NCBI GenBank assembly: GCA_049965615.1
Contig: JBMFWD010000012.1
Coordinates: 1-64,000 of the forward strand
DNA length: 64,000 bases
DNA from: Acidobacterium sp049965615
GTDB lineage: Bacteria; Acidobacteriota; Terriglobia; Terriglobales; Acidobacteriaceae
Reading direction: 5' to 3'
Below the pieces are notes generated by a model. That model saw nothing but the letters and a program-made list of their open reading frames with translations, searched no databases and was not told the DNA's origin. The position numbers and the translations under genes were made by a program. This document shows positions 14,687-22,711 of this stretch, piece by piece. Numbering within the stretch: position 1 is the first letter of the stretch; the number at the start of each line of letters is the position of its first letter.

Positions 14687-16420
14687 ATGGACGCAGTGGT
14701 GGTCACGAACCTCAGCAAGGCCTTCGGAAAAGGAGCGGCGCGCAGAGAGGCGCTGAAGAACATCTCGCTCGAAATTGCCGCAGGCAGCATGACGGCGCTG
14801 ATCGGCCCGGATGGCGCGGGCAAAACCACGCTGCTGCGGCTGCTGGCCGGGATCCTGACGCCCAGCGCCGGAGAGATTCGCGTGCTCAATTACCCTTTAC
14901 CGAAAGAAGCTCTCGCGCTGCAAAGCAAGATTGGCTATATGCCGCAACGCTTCGGCCTGTATGAAGATTTGACGGTCGAAGAAAACCTGACCCTGTTTGC
15001 CGACCTGCACAGTATTCCGCATGAGAAGCGAGAAGGCCGCTTCGATGAGTTGCTGACCATGACGGCGCTCGGCCCGTTTCGCAAGCGGTTGGCAGGACAG
15101 TTGTCCGGCGGCATGAAGCAGAAGCTCGGCCTGGCCTGCACATTGATCCATCCGCCGGAATTATTGTTGCTGGATGAAGCCAGCGTAGGCGTCGATCCCA
15201 TTTCGCGCCGGGAGCTGTGGAGCATCATCCAGCAACAGGTTGCCGCCCAGAAGGTGACCGTCCTGCTAAGCACCGCGTATATGGATGAGGCCGAGCGCTG
15301 CGACCATGTCATTCTGTTGCACGAAGGAGAAATCCTGGCCCAAGGAAATCCGGCACAACTCGCGGCATCCTTCCAGGGCCACGCCTTTATTCTTGAAAAT
15401 GTTCCTACCGCACCGCGCAACCTGCAGGCACAGATTGCTCAGCTGTCGGGCGTAGTCGATACGGTGATTCAAGGCGACGGTCTGCGCATCGTGATGCAAC
15501 AAGCGGAGCCGCCTGCATTGCCGGAAAAGCTCGCTGGCTACGGAACTCCAAAGCCCGTTCCGACGCGGCTCGAAGATGCTTTCGTCAGCCTTTTGTATAG
15601 TCGTACCGCTCGCCATCCTATTCCGCTGCCGCCGCAGCGGGACACAATCGGCGACCATGCGGCCGTCGTCGTGGTGAAGGACCTGTTTCGCTACTTCGGC
15701 GCTTTCGCCGCAGTCAAAAATGTCAGCTTCTCGGTGCGCAAGGGAGAAATCTTCGGGCTGCTGGGCGCCAATGGCGCGGGCAAGTCGACGACCTTCCGCA
15801 TGCTCTGCGGACTGCTGCCATCGTCGTCCGGGACGCTGCGTGTCGCCGGCGTCGATCTGCGCGCAGCGAGTGCAGCGGCCCGCGCGCGCATCGGCTATGT
15901 ATCGCAAAAATTCTCGTTGTATGGCGCTTTGAGCGTGCAGCAAAATTTGTCCTTCTTCTCAGCCGCCTACGGTCTCGAAAATCGGCGCAGAAAAGAACGC
16001 ATGACCTGGGCGCTGGAAGAATTCGAACTCAAGGACTACACCGGGATGAATGCCGGCGATCTTCCGCTTGGGTACAAGCAGCGCCTGGCTCTGGCCTGCG
16101 CGCTGATGCATGAACCGAGTATTCTCTTTCTCGATGAACCTACCTCCGGCGTCGATCCACTGGCGCGCCGCGAATTCTGGGCGCGCGTGAACGCTCTGGC
16201 GGAGGGCGGGACCACATGTCTTGTCACCACGCATTTTATGGAGGAAGCCGAATACTGTGATCATCTGGTGCTGATGTCGCTTGGGGAGGTCCTTGCGCAA
16301 GGATCTCCTTCGGAAATCAAAGCCAAGGTTCGCAGCAAGGACCACCCCAACCCCAGCATGGAAGACGCTTTTATCTCCCTGATTGAAGAACATGAGCAGG
16401 CGAGCCGGAGGGCATCATGA
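14687..16420 (+). CDS. ABC transporter ATPase with two nucleotide-binding domains (YbhF/YhiH type)
   Basis: The protein has 577 residues in two full ABC cassettes. Cassette 1 has Walker A GPDGAGKTTLL at ~43, signature LSGGMKQKLGLA and Walker B LLLLDEASVGVD. Cassette 2 has Walker A GANGAGKSTTF at ~363, a degenerate signature LPLGYKQRLALA, and Walker B ILFLDEPTSGVD. It powers the two ABC-2 permeases that follow, and its stop overlaps the first of them by four bases. The arrangement, two fused ATPases with two different permeases, is that of YbhFSR-like drug and lipid exporters. Substrate cannot be read from sequence. Confidence 0.92.
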   Translation: MDAVVVTNLSKAFGKGAARREALKNISLEIAAGSMTALIGPDGAGKTTLLRLLAGILTPSAGEIRVLNYPLPKEALALQSKIGYMPQRFGLYEDLTVEENLTLFADLHSIPHEKREGRFDELLTMTALGPFRKRLAGQLSGGMKQKLGLACTLIHPPELLLLDEASVGVDPISRRELWSIIQQQVAAQKVTVLLSTAYMDEAERCDHVILLHEGEILAQGNPAQLAASFQGHAFILENVPTAPRNLQAQIAQLSGVVDTVIQGDGLRIVMQQAEPPALPEKLAGYGTPKPVPTRLEDAFVSLLYSRTARHPIPLPPQRDTIGDHAAVVVVKDLFRYFGAFAAVKNVSFSVRKGEIFGLLGANGAGKSTTFRMLCGLLPSSSGTLRVAGVDLRAASAAARARIGYVSQKFSLYGALSVQQNLSFFSAAYGLENRRRKERMTWALEEFELKDYTGMNAGDLPLGYKQRLALACALMHEPSILFLDEPTSGVDPLARREFWARVNALAEGGTTCLVTTHFMEEAEYCDHLVLMSLGEVLAQGSPSEIKAKVRSKDHPNPSMEDAFISLIEEHEQASRRAS

Positions 16421-17532
16421 AAACCATGCGCCTGACCGGGCTGATGCGGAAAGAAGTGTATGAGATCGTCCGCGATCCTTCCAGCATCGCGATCGCCTTC
16501 GTGCTGCCCTTAGTGCTTCTGCTCATCTTCGGCTACGGCGTCTCGCTCGATGCCCGAGGCATCCTGGTGGCGGAGGTTGTCGATCATCCCACACAGCTCA
16601 CCGCTTCTTTTCTGGCGGAATTGCAGCGCTCTCCATGGTTTCGCCCGACCATCTATCCCGACCAGGCATCGGCGGAACAGGCGCTGATGCAAGGGCGCGC
16701 CAATGCCATTCTGTGGCTGCGCAGCGACTTCACGCGCCAGTCCTACAGCACCGGCAGCGCACCAATCCATCTCACGGTAAATGGCGTCGATGCCAACCAG
16801 GCACGCATTATCGAAAATTATGTGAATGGCACGTGGCTGCTTTGGCTGCAGCAGGAAGCGACCCGGCAAGGCACGTATCTGGCGACGCCTGTGATGGCCG
16901 ACGCACGGGTCTGGTTCAATCCTGCGCTGCGCAGCCGCGACTATCTGGTTCCCGGATTGATAGCCATCATCATGACGCTCATCGGAGCGTTGCTGACCGC
17001 GCTGGTCGTGGCGCGGGAGTGGGAGCGCGGCACGATGGAAGGCATTATGGTGACGCCGGTCGCCAAGGCGGAAATCCTGCTTGGCAAGCTGATCCCATAC
17101 TTTGCCATGGGGATGGGCGGAATGATGCTGTCTACCACCATGGCGGTCTTTTTATTCGGCGTTCCGCTGCGTGGATCGCTCCTGCTTCTTTTCGGTACGT
17201 CGGCACTGTTTCTACTGACGGCCCTCGGCATGGGATTAGTCATCTCCGTGCTGGCGCGCAGCCAATTTGTCGCGGCGATGATCGCCATTGTCACTACGTT
17301 TCTACCGGCATTCATCCTGTCCGGTTTTATTTTCGATATTCGCTCCATGCCGCAACTCATTCAACTGCTCACCCACATCGTTGCCGCCCGCTATTTTGTC
17401 ACCATCCTGCAAAGCACGTTTCTGGCAGGCGATGTCTGGCCGGTCCTGCTGCGCAACGTGTTTGGGATGGGCGCTCTGTGCGTGTTCTTTCTCGGCATCG
17501 CCCTGTTGCGCTTTCGCAAGAGGTTGGACTGA
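16417..17532 (+). CDS. ABC-2 type permease, first subunit (YbhS-like)
   Basis: The protein has 371 residues. It has an N-terminal cytoplasmic segment KEVYEIVRDPSSIAIAF, a first helix, and a large periplasmic domain to about residue 175. Five helices follow, with the family signature EWERGTMEGIMVTPVAKAE between helices 2 and 3. It begins within the stop codon of the ATPase gene, and its own stop overlaps the start of the second permease. Confidence 0.9.
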   Translation: MKTMRLTGLMRKEVYEIVRDPSSIAIAFVLPLVLLLIFGYGVSLDARGILVAEVVDHPTQLTASFLAELQRSPWFRPTIYPDQASAEQALMQGRANAILWLRSDFTRQSYSTGSAPIHLTVNGVDANQARIIENYVNGTWLLWLQQEATRQGTYLATPVMADARVWFNPALRSRDYLVPGLIAIIMTLIGALLTALVVAREWERGTMEGIMVTPVAKAEILLGKLIPYFAMGMGGMMLSTTMAVFLFGVPLRGSLLLLFGTSALFLLTALGMGLVISVLARSQFVAAMIAIVTTFLPAFILSGFIFDIRSMPQLIQLLTHIVAARYFVTILQSTFLAGDVWPVLLRNVFGMGALCVFFLGIALLRFRKRLD

Positions 17533-18650
17533 TGCGCCTGATCCTGCAACGCGTGTTGGCGCTGACTGTCAAGGAACTGCTGGCCCTGCTGCGCGATGCC
17601 GCCAGCCGCGCCGTTCTGATTGGGCCGCCAATAATCCAATTGCTTGTTTTCGGCTATGCCGCCACTTTCGATCTGAAGCATGTTCCCTTCGTCGTCTACA
17701 ACCAGGACCAGGGAAGACTGTCGCGCGACTTCATCGCCCGCTTCGAAGGTTCTCCCAGCTTCAGCCTGCTACGCCTCGTCCACAATCAGAACGAACTTGA
17801 CCAGGCCATCGACGATAAGTCTGTGCTGATGGCGATCGACATTGGCCCGACATTCACCTCCGATATCGAGCGAGGAAAAACGACGCACGTCCAGCTCATT
17901 CTCGACGGCAGAGACTCCAACACCGCTGCCCTGGCGATGGGGTATGCCCAGTCCATCGTGACCACATTCAATCAAGTCCAAATCGCAAGCCATGGTGGAA
18001 CGCCGCCCTCGACCGTGTTGCTGGACCGCGCCTGGTTTAACCCCAATCTGGAATCGCGATGGTTTATCGTTCCCGGCATCTGCGGCATCCTGACACTGCT
18101 GGTCAGCATGTTGACGACTGGCCTGTCGGTCGCGCGCGAGCGTGAGATGGGAACCTTCGATCAGTTGCTTGTAACTCCCCTGCGTCCGACAGAAATTCTT
18201 CTTGGCAAAGCTCTGCCTGGCTTCATCGTCGGCTTGGCTGAAGGAACGTTTATCGTTCTGGTGTCCATCTTCTGGTTTCATGTCCCATTTACCGGCAGCG
18301 TTCTAGGACTCTACATCGGTCTATTCTGCTTCCTGCTGGCGACGGTTGGGATCGGGCTGATGATTTCCTCTTTGGCTGTGACGCAACAACAAGGTCTGCT
18401 GGGCGTGTTTCTCTTCATGGTGCCGGCCATCGTTCTCTCCGGCTTCGCTACGCCGATCGCCAACATGCCGCAGATCGTGCAGTACATCACTCTTCTCGAT
18501 CCACTCCGATATTTTCTGATCGTTCTGCGCGGTAGTTTCCTGGAAGGTGCAGGGGTTTCGCTCTTCTGGCCGCAATATTGGCCGCTTGCAGTCATCGGGG
18601 TCATCAGCATGATTGTGGCCGGTCAACTGTTTCGCCGCCGGCTTTCCTGA
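17532..18650 (+). CDS. ABC-2 type permease, second subunit (YbhR-like)
   Basis: The 372-residue permease starts at the ATG at 17532, one base overlapping the previous stop. Topology matches its partner: KELLALLRDAASRAVLIGPP, a periplasmic domain containing VVYNQDQGRLSRDFIARFEG, then EREMGTFDQLLVTPLRPTE and four further helices ending FRRRLS. It should form a heterodimer with the preceding permease. It closes the exporter operon started by the TolC gene. Confidence 0.9.
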   Translation: MRLILQRVLALTVKELLALLRDAASRAVLIGPPIIQLLVFGYAATFDLKHVPFVVYNQDQGRLSRDFIARFEGSPSFSLLRLVHNQNELDQAIDDKSVLMAIDIGPTFTSDIERGKTTHVQLILDGRDSNTAALAMGYAQSIVTTFNQVQIASHGGTPPSTVLLDRAWFNPNLESRWFIVPGICGILTLLVSMLTTGLSVAREREMGTFDQLLVTPLRPTEILLGKALPGFIVGLAEGTFIVLVSIFWFHVPFTGSVLGLYIGLFCFLLATVGIGLMISSLAVTQQQGLLGVFLFMVPAIVLSGFATPIANMPQIVQYITLLDPLRYFLIVLRGSFLEGAGVSLFWPQYWPLAVIGVISMIVAGQLFRRRLS

Positions 18651-18784
18651 GGGATGCTATGGCTGCCTTCGCAAGCGCCGGTGTCCCGAATCACAGCGGC
18701 AATGTTGGTTCACTCCTATTCTGGAGAGTTCTTCTTTTTCACAAATTGCAACACAGTTGTCCGTGAGGACCAGCCTGGAAATCT

Positions 18785-20824
18785 ATGCCCTTGTTTGGTA
18801 GCTTCGCTCTTTTGCTCGCGCTCCTGCTCGCGATGTACGACCTGGTCATTGGCGTGGTCGCTCTGCGTCAGCTTTCCACCGGAAGCCAGGGCCCAATCCC
18901 TCCTGATCGGCTTGCCGTGTCGGCCCGATTTGCCGGGATGGCAGGCTTCGCCGCGGTGTCAGCGGCGGTCTTCGCGCTGGTATGGTTGATTTTTGCCAAT
19001 GATTTCTCCGTCGCTTACGTTGTGAACGAATCCAACCGCGCGCTTCCAGCGGCATATAAATTTGCCGCGCTCTGGTCTGGCCAGCAGGGCTCCCTCCTGC
19101 TGTGGGCGTGGCTGCTTTCCGGCTATGCTTTCGTGGTACGCATACGTCACAAAACCATGGACTTCCGTCTGAATGCCTTTGCGTCGACCATCCTCGCCGG
19201 AATCGAGGTCTTCTTTCTTCTTCTGCTGAACTTCCACGCATGGCCCTTTACGCGCGTAGTTGGCGCAATACCTGCCGATGGGTTTGGTATGAATCCCCTG
19301 TTGCAATATCCGGAGATGGTCATTCATCCTCCGTTGCTCTATCTGGGCTACGTCGGATTCAGTGTGCCATTCGCGCTGGCTCTTGGGGCGCTCATCCTGC
19401 GTTATCCGGGAGAAAAGTGGCTCTCTGTCACCCGTCGCTGGTCAATAGTGAGCTGGATGTTTCTGACCTGCGGGATTGTCCTGGGCATGCATTGGGCGTA
19501 TGCGGTGCTGGGCTGGGGAGGCTACTGGGGCTGGGACCCGGTGGAAAATGCTTCTCTGATGCCTTGGCTAACCGGCACAGCGTTCCTGCATTCGACCATC
19601 ATGCAGCAACGGCGGGGCATGATGAAGATCTGGAATGTCTGGCTCATTTTTTCGACCTTCATGCTTTGCATCCTGGGAACACTGCTGACTCGCTCCGGCA
19701 TCGTCAGTTCCGTTCATGCCTTCGGCGCGTCCTCGATCGGCGCCTGGTTCTGGACGTTTCTGCTGCTTGTTCTGCTGGTTTGCGCGCTTACCTTTGCACG
19801 CCGTCGCGACCACTTGAAATCGGAGCACAAAATTGCTGCGCTGGTCTCGCGCGAAGCAACTGTTCTATTCGGTGTGCTGGTGCTGCTGGCTGCATGCGCC
19901 GCAGTCTTTCTCGGTACGCTCTTCCCCGTCTTCTCTGCGCTGGTGGACGGCAACAAGGTCACTGTCGGGCCGCCATTCTACAACCGCGTGGTCATACCCA
20001 TCGGACTCCTTCTGCTCCTGCTCACCGGGGTCACTCCGCTGCTCTCTGGCCGAAGCAAATCTTTCACGAGCACACTAAAGAACTTCGCATTTCCTGGGCT
20101 TGCCGGCGCGCTCAGCGCACTCTTACTCATCGTGCTCGGTATTCACCCGTGGACGGATCGCGGCGCGTTTTTTTCGTGGCTATGTTTCTCTCTTGCCGCT
20201 TTCGTCGTCACATCCATCGGAACGGAGTTTACGCGCGGAGCAATCCTGAGCCAACGACAATCTGGAAACGCTCTGCTCTCTTCGATGTGCCAGCATACCT
20301 TCGCCAATACCCGACGGTATGGCGCCTACATCGTACATTTTGGCATCGTGCTGATGTTCATAGGCTTTGCTGGTTCGGCCTTCAACCGCAGCATCGAGAA
20401 GCCACTTGATGTCGGACAGAGCATGGAAGTAGGTCCCTACCAGCTTATCTCTCGGCGCTATGTGCAGGAGTCAAACGAAAACTATATCGCCGAGCGCTCT
20501 CAGATCAATGCTTTCCGGGATGGCAAGGTTCAGTTCCAACTTGCGCCGGAAGCGCGGCTCTACCAGACCAGCCAGAATCTTCAAACCGTGGTCGCGAATC
20601 ACTCCACGCTGCTCTGTGATCTTTACGTTGTCTATGAGGGACGCGACCCGAAGAGCGGACTCCCGGAGATCAAGGCTTTCCTGAATCCGCTCGTTCTCTG
20701 GATTTGGATCGGCGCAGGCGTCGTCTTCGTCGGTGCCCTGATTGCGCTCGCGCCTGGCGCGAGCACGACGGCTCCTTCCGCAGAACGGACAGGTGTACAG
20801 ATCGGCTCTAAAGTTGCTGTCTAA
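18785..20824 (+). CDS. ccmF: CcmF-type cytochrome c heme lyase / maturation protein
   Basis: This is a polytopic protein of 679 residues. It contains the tryptophan-rich heme-handling motif WGGYWGWDPVENASLMPWL at about 243-261. Conserved histidine regions include MVIHPPLLYLGYVGFSVPFA (periplasmic) and LLTRSGIVSSVHAFG, and there is a C-terminal periplasmic domain (ISRRYVQESNENYIAERSQI). Length is normal for CcmF. CcmF attaches heme to apocytochrome c together with CcmE, CcmH and others, none of which is in the window. It therefore acts with host Ccm proteins or is an unusual homologue. It stands alone, 134 bases after the exporter operon. Confidence 0.88.
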   Translation: MPLFGSFALLLALLLAMYDLVIGVVALRQLSTGSQGPIPPDRLAVSARFAGMAGFAAVSAAVFALVWLIFANDFSVAYVVNESNRALPAAYKFAALWSGQQGSLLLWAWLLSGYAFVVRIRHKTMDFRLNAFASTILAGIEVFFLLLLNFHAWPFTRVVGAIPADGFGMNPLLQYPEMVIHPPLLYLGYVGFSVPFALALGALILRYPGEKWLSVTRRWSIVSWMFLTCGIVLGMHWAYAVLGWGGYWGWDPVENASLMPWLTGTAFLHSTIMQQRRGMMKIWNVWLIFSTFMLCILGTLLTRSGIVSSVHAFGASSIGAWFWTFLLLVLLVCALTFARRRDHLKSEHKIAALVSREATVLFGVLVLLAACAAVFLGTLFPVFSALVDGNKVTVGPPFYNRVVIPIGLLLLLLTGVTPLLSGRSKSFTSTLKNFAFPGLAGALSALLLIVLGIHPWTDRGAFFSWLCFSLAAFVVTSIGTEFTRGAILSQRQSGNALLSSMCQHTFANTRRYGAYIVHFGIVLMFIGFAGSAFNRSIEKPLDVGQSMEVGPYQLISRRYVQESNENYIAERSQINAFRDGKVQFQLAPEARLYQTSQNLQTVVANHSTLLCDLYVVYEGRDPKSGLPEIKAFLNPLVLWIWIGAGVVFVGALIALAPGASTTAPSAERTGVQIGSKVAV

Positions 20825-21031
20825 AGATCCATCACACGTACCATGGCAGGCGTAACACGATTTCAGGTATCAGAATGGCCCTCGCGTTCGTTGCAATTTA
20901 TTGTCTCCTGTAGGCAGGGATCGCGGCCCCTGCTGCGCTATTGCATTCTACTGGCGCTCAACATAAAGCCTTTTCGTGGCAAGGCTCCCAAGCCAGAAGA
21001 GGATAATCGGAAAAGCAAGGGGGAGAGCTGA

Positions 21032-22687
21032 ATGAAGATCGATTCCAGAGCAGGACAGATGGCCATTGATTCCGATCTTGTCGATGTGCCAAAGCTGATC
21101 GCAGCCTATTATGAGGATCATCCGGACCCGCATGTTTCCGAGCAGCGCGTCGCCTTCGGCACCTCAGGCCACCGGGGTTCTTCCTTTCATCGCTCGTTCA
21201 ATGAAGATCACATCCTTGCCGTTACGCAAGCGATTTGTCTGTATCGGCGGCAACGCAAGATCGATGGGCCGCTCTTTCTGGGAATCGATACGCACGCGCT
21301 TTCATGGCCAGCTTTCGCGAGTGCGCTGGAAGTGCTGGCGGCCAACCGCGTCGATGTCATGCTGGCGGAAAAAGATGAGTACACACCCACGCCCGTCATC
21401 TCGCATGCCATTCTGACCTACAATCGAGGTCGCAAGACTGGCCTGAGCGATGGTATTGTGATCACGCCGTCGCACAACCCTCCTGAATCGGGCGGTTTCA
21501 AATACAACCCTCCGCATGGGGGCCCGGCGGAGGCGGAAATCACTTCCTGGATCGAAGGGAAGGCCAATGAGTTGCTGACAAATCGACTCAACGGCATCCA
21601 GCGCATGACGTTTGCCAAAGCCCTGTCGTCGCCGACTACGCATTACCACGACTATCGGACAGCCTACGTCAACGATCTGCAGAACGTCGTTGATATGGAG
21701 GCTATCGGCAATTCCGGAATCGCATTGGGCGTCGATCCGCTGGGCGGTGCCGGCGTCCACTATTGGCAACCGATTGCAGAACGCTATGGTCTGAATCTCA
21801 AGGTTGTGAATGCTGTTGTCGATCCAACGTTCCGCTTCATGACGCTCGACTGGGACGGTCGGATTCGCATGGATCCCTCGTCGCCCTACGCGATGCAGTC
21901 CCTTGTCGCCATGAAGGATGGCTTCGATATTGCCTTCGCCTGCGATACCGACCACGACCGACATGGCATCGTGACTAAGAGCGCGGGGCTGCTGTCACCG
22001 AATCACTACTTGTCGGTTTGTATTCATTATCTATTTGCCAATCGCCCGCAGTGGAGAAACGATGCGGCGGTTGGAAAGACCGTGGTCAGCAGCAGCATGA
22101 TCGATCGGGTCGCGGCCAGGCTGGGAAGAAAGCTGTATGAAGTGCCGGTAGGATTCAAGTATTTTGTGGACGGTTTGCTGCACGGCGTTCTCGGGTTTGC
22201 GGGCGAGGAGAGTGCCGGGGCCTCATTTCTCCGTCGTGACGGCGTCGTTTGGACCACGGACAAGGACGGCATGATTGCCGCGCTGCTGGCTGCGGAAATC
22301 ACGGCCAAAACGAAAGAAGATCCAGGAGAGATCTACCGGGGCCTGACGAAAGAAATGGGCGACCCGCTGTATGATCGCGCGGAAGCGCCTGCGAACGGCC
22401 AGCAAAAGACTGCGCTTGCGCGAATAGACAAAGGAAGTATTCAAGTCTCCGATCTGGCGGGCGAGAAGATCCTGGCCATCTTGACCCACGCCCCGGGAGA
22501 TGGCAACTCTATCGGCGGTGTCAAGGTGGTGGCCGAAAGCGGATGGTTCGCGGCTCGTCCCTCCGGCACAGAAGAGATTTACAAGATCTATGCCGAAAGT
22601 TTTCGCGGCAAAGAGCATTTACAACAAATTGAAACAGAGGCCCAGATCATCGTTGGCAACGCGCTGTCGGCGGCCTCTGTTTCCTAG
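21032..22687 (+). CDS. pgm: phosphoglucomutase (alpha-D-glucose-phosphate specific)
   Basis: The protein has 551 residues, like E. coli Pgm. The phosphoserine loop is ITPSHNPPESGGFKYNPPHG (around 145-165). The metal loop is FACDTDHDRHGIVT, the sugar loop GEESAGASFLRRDG, and the phosphate-binding loop AARPSGTEEIYKIYAESF near the C-terminus. It interconverts glucose-1-phosphate and glucose-6-phosphate. It is directly followed, 24 bases on, by a glucan phosphorylase whose product is glucose-1-phosphate, so the pair forms a glycogen-mobilising unit. Confidence 0.93.
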   Translation: MKIDSRAGQMAIDSDLVDVPKLIAAYYEDHPDPHVSEQRVAFGTSGHRGSSFHRSFNEDHILAVTQAICLYRRQRKIDGPLFLGIDTHALSWPAFASALEVLAANRVDVMLAEKDEYTPTPVISHAILTYNRGRKTGLSDGIVITPSHNPPESGGFKYNPPHGGPAEAEITSWIEGKANELLTNRLNGIQRMTFAKALSSPTTHYHDYRTAYVNDLQNVVDMEAIGNSGIALGVDPLGGAGVHYWQPIAERYGLNLKVVNAVVDPTFRFMTLDWDGRIRMDPSSPYAMQSLVAMKDGFDIAFACDTDHDRHGIVTKSAGLLSPNHYLSVCIHYLFANRPQWRNDAAVGKTVVSSSMIDRVAARLGRKLYEVPVGFKYFVDGLLHGVLGFAGEESAGASFLRRDGVVWTTDKDGMIAALLAAEITAKTKEDPGEIYRGLTKEMGDPLYDRAEAPANGQQKTALARIDKGSIQVSDLAGEKILAILTHAPGDGNSIGGVKVVAESGWFAARPSGTEEIYKIYAESFRGKEHLQQIETEAQIIVGNALSAASVS

Positions 22688-22711
22688 CGATTCACAAGTT
22701 AGGAGAATCCA

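Noticed and set aside
16635..17531. Long in-frame extension upstream of the second ABC-2 permease
   Set aside because: It runs out of phase through the first permease. The real start at 17532 directly follows that gene and aligns with the family.
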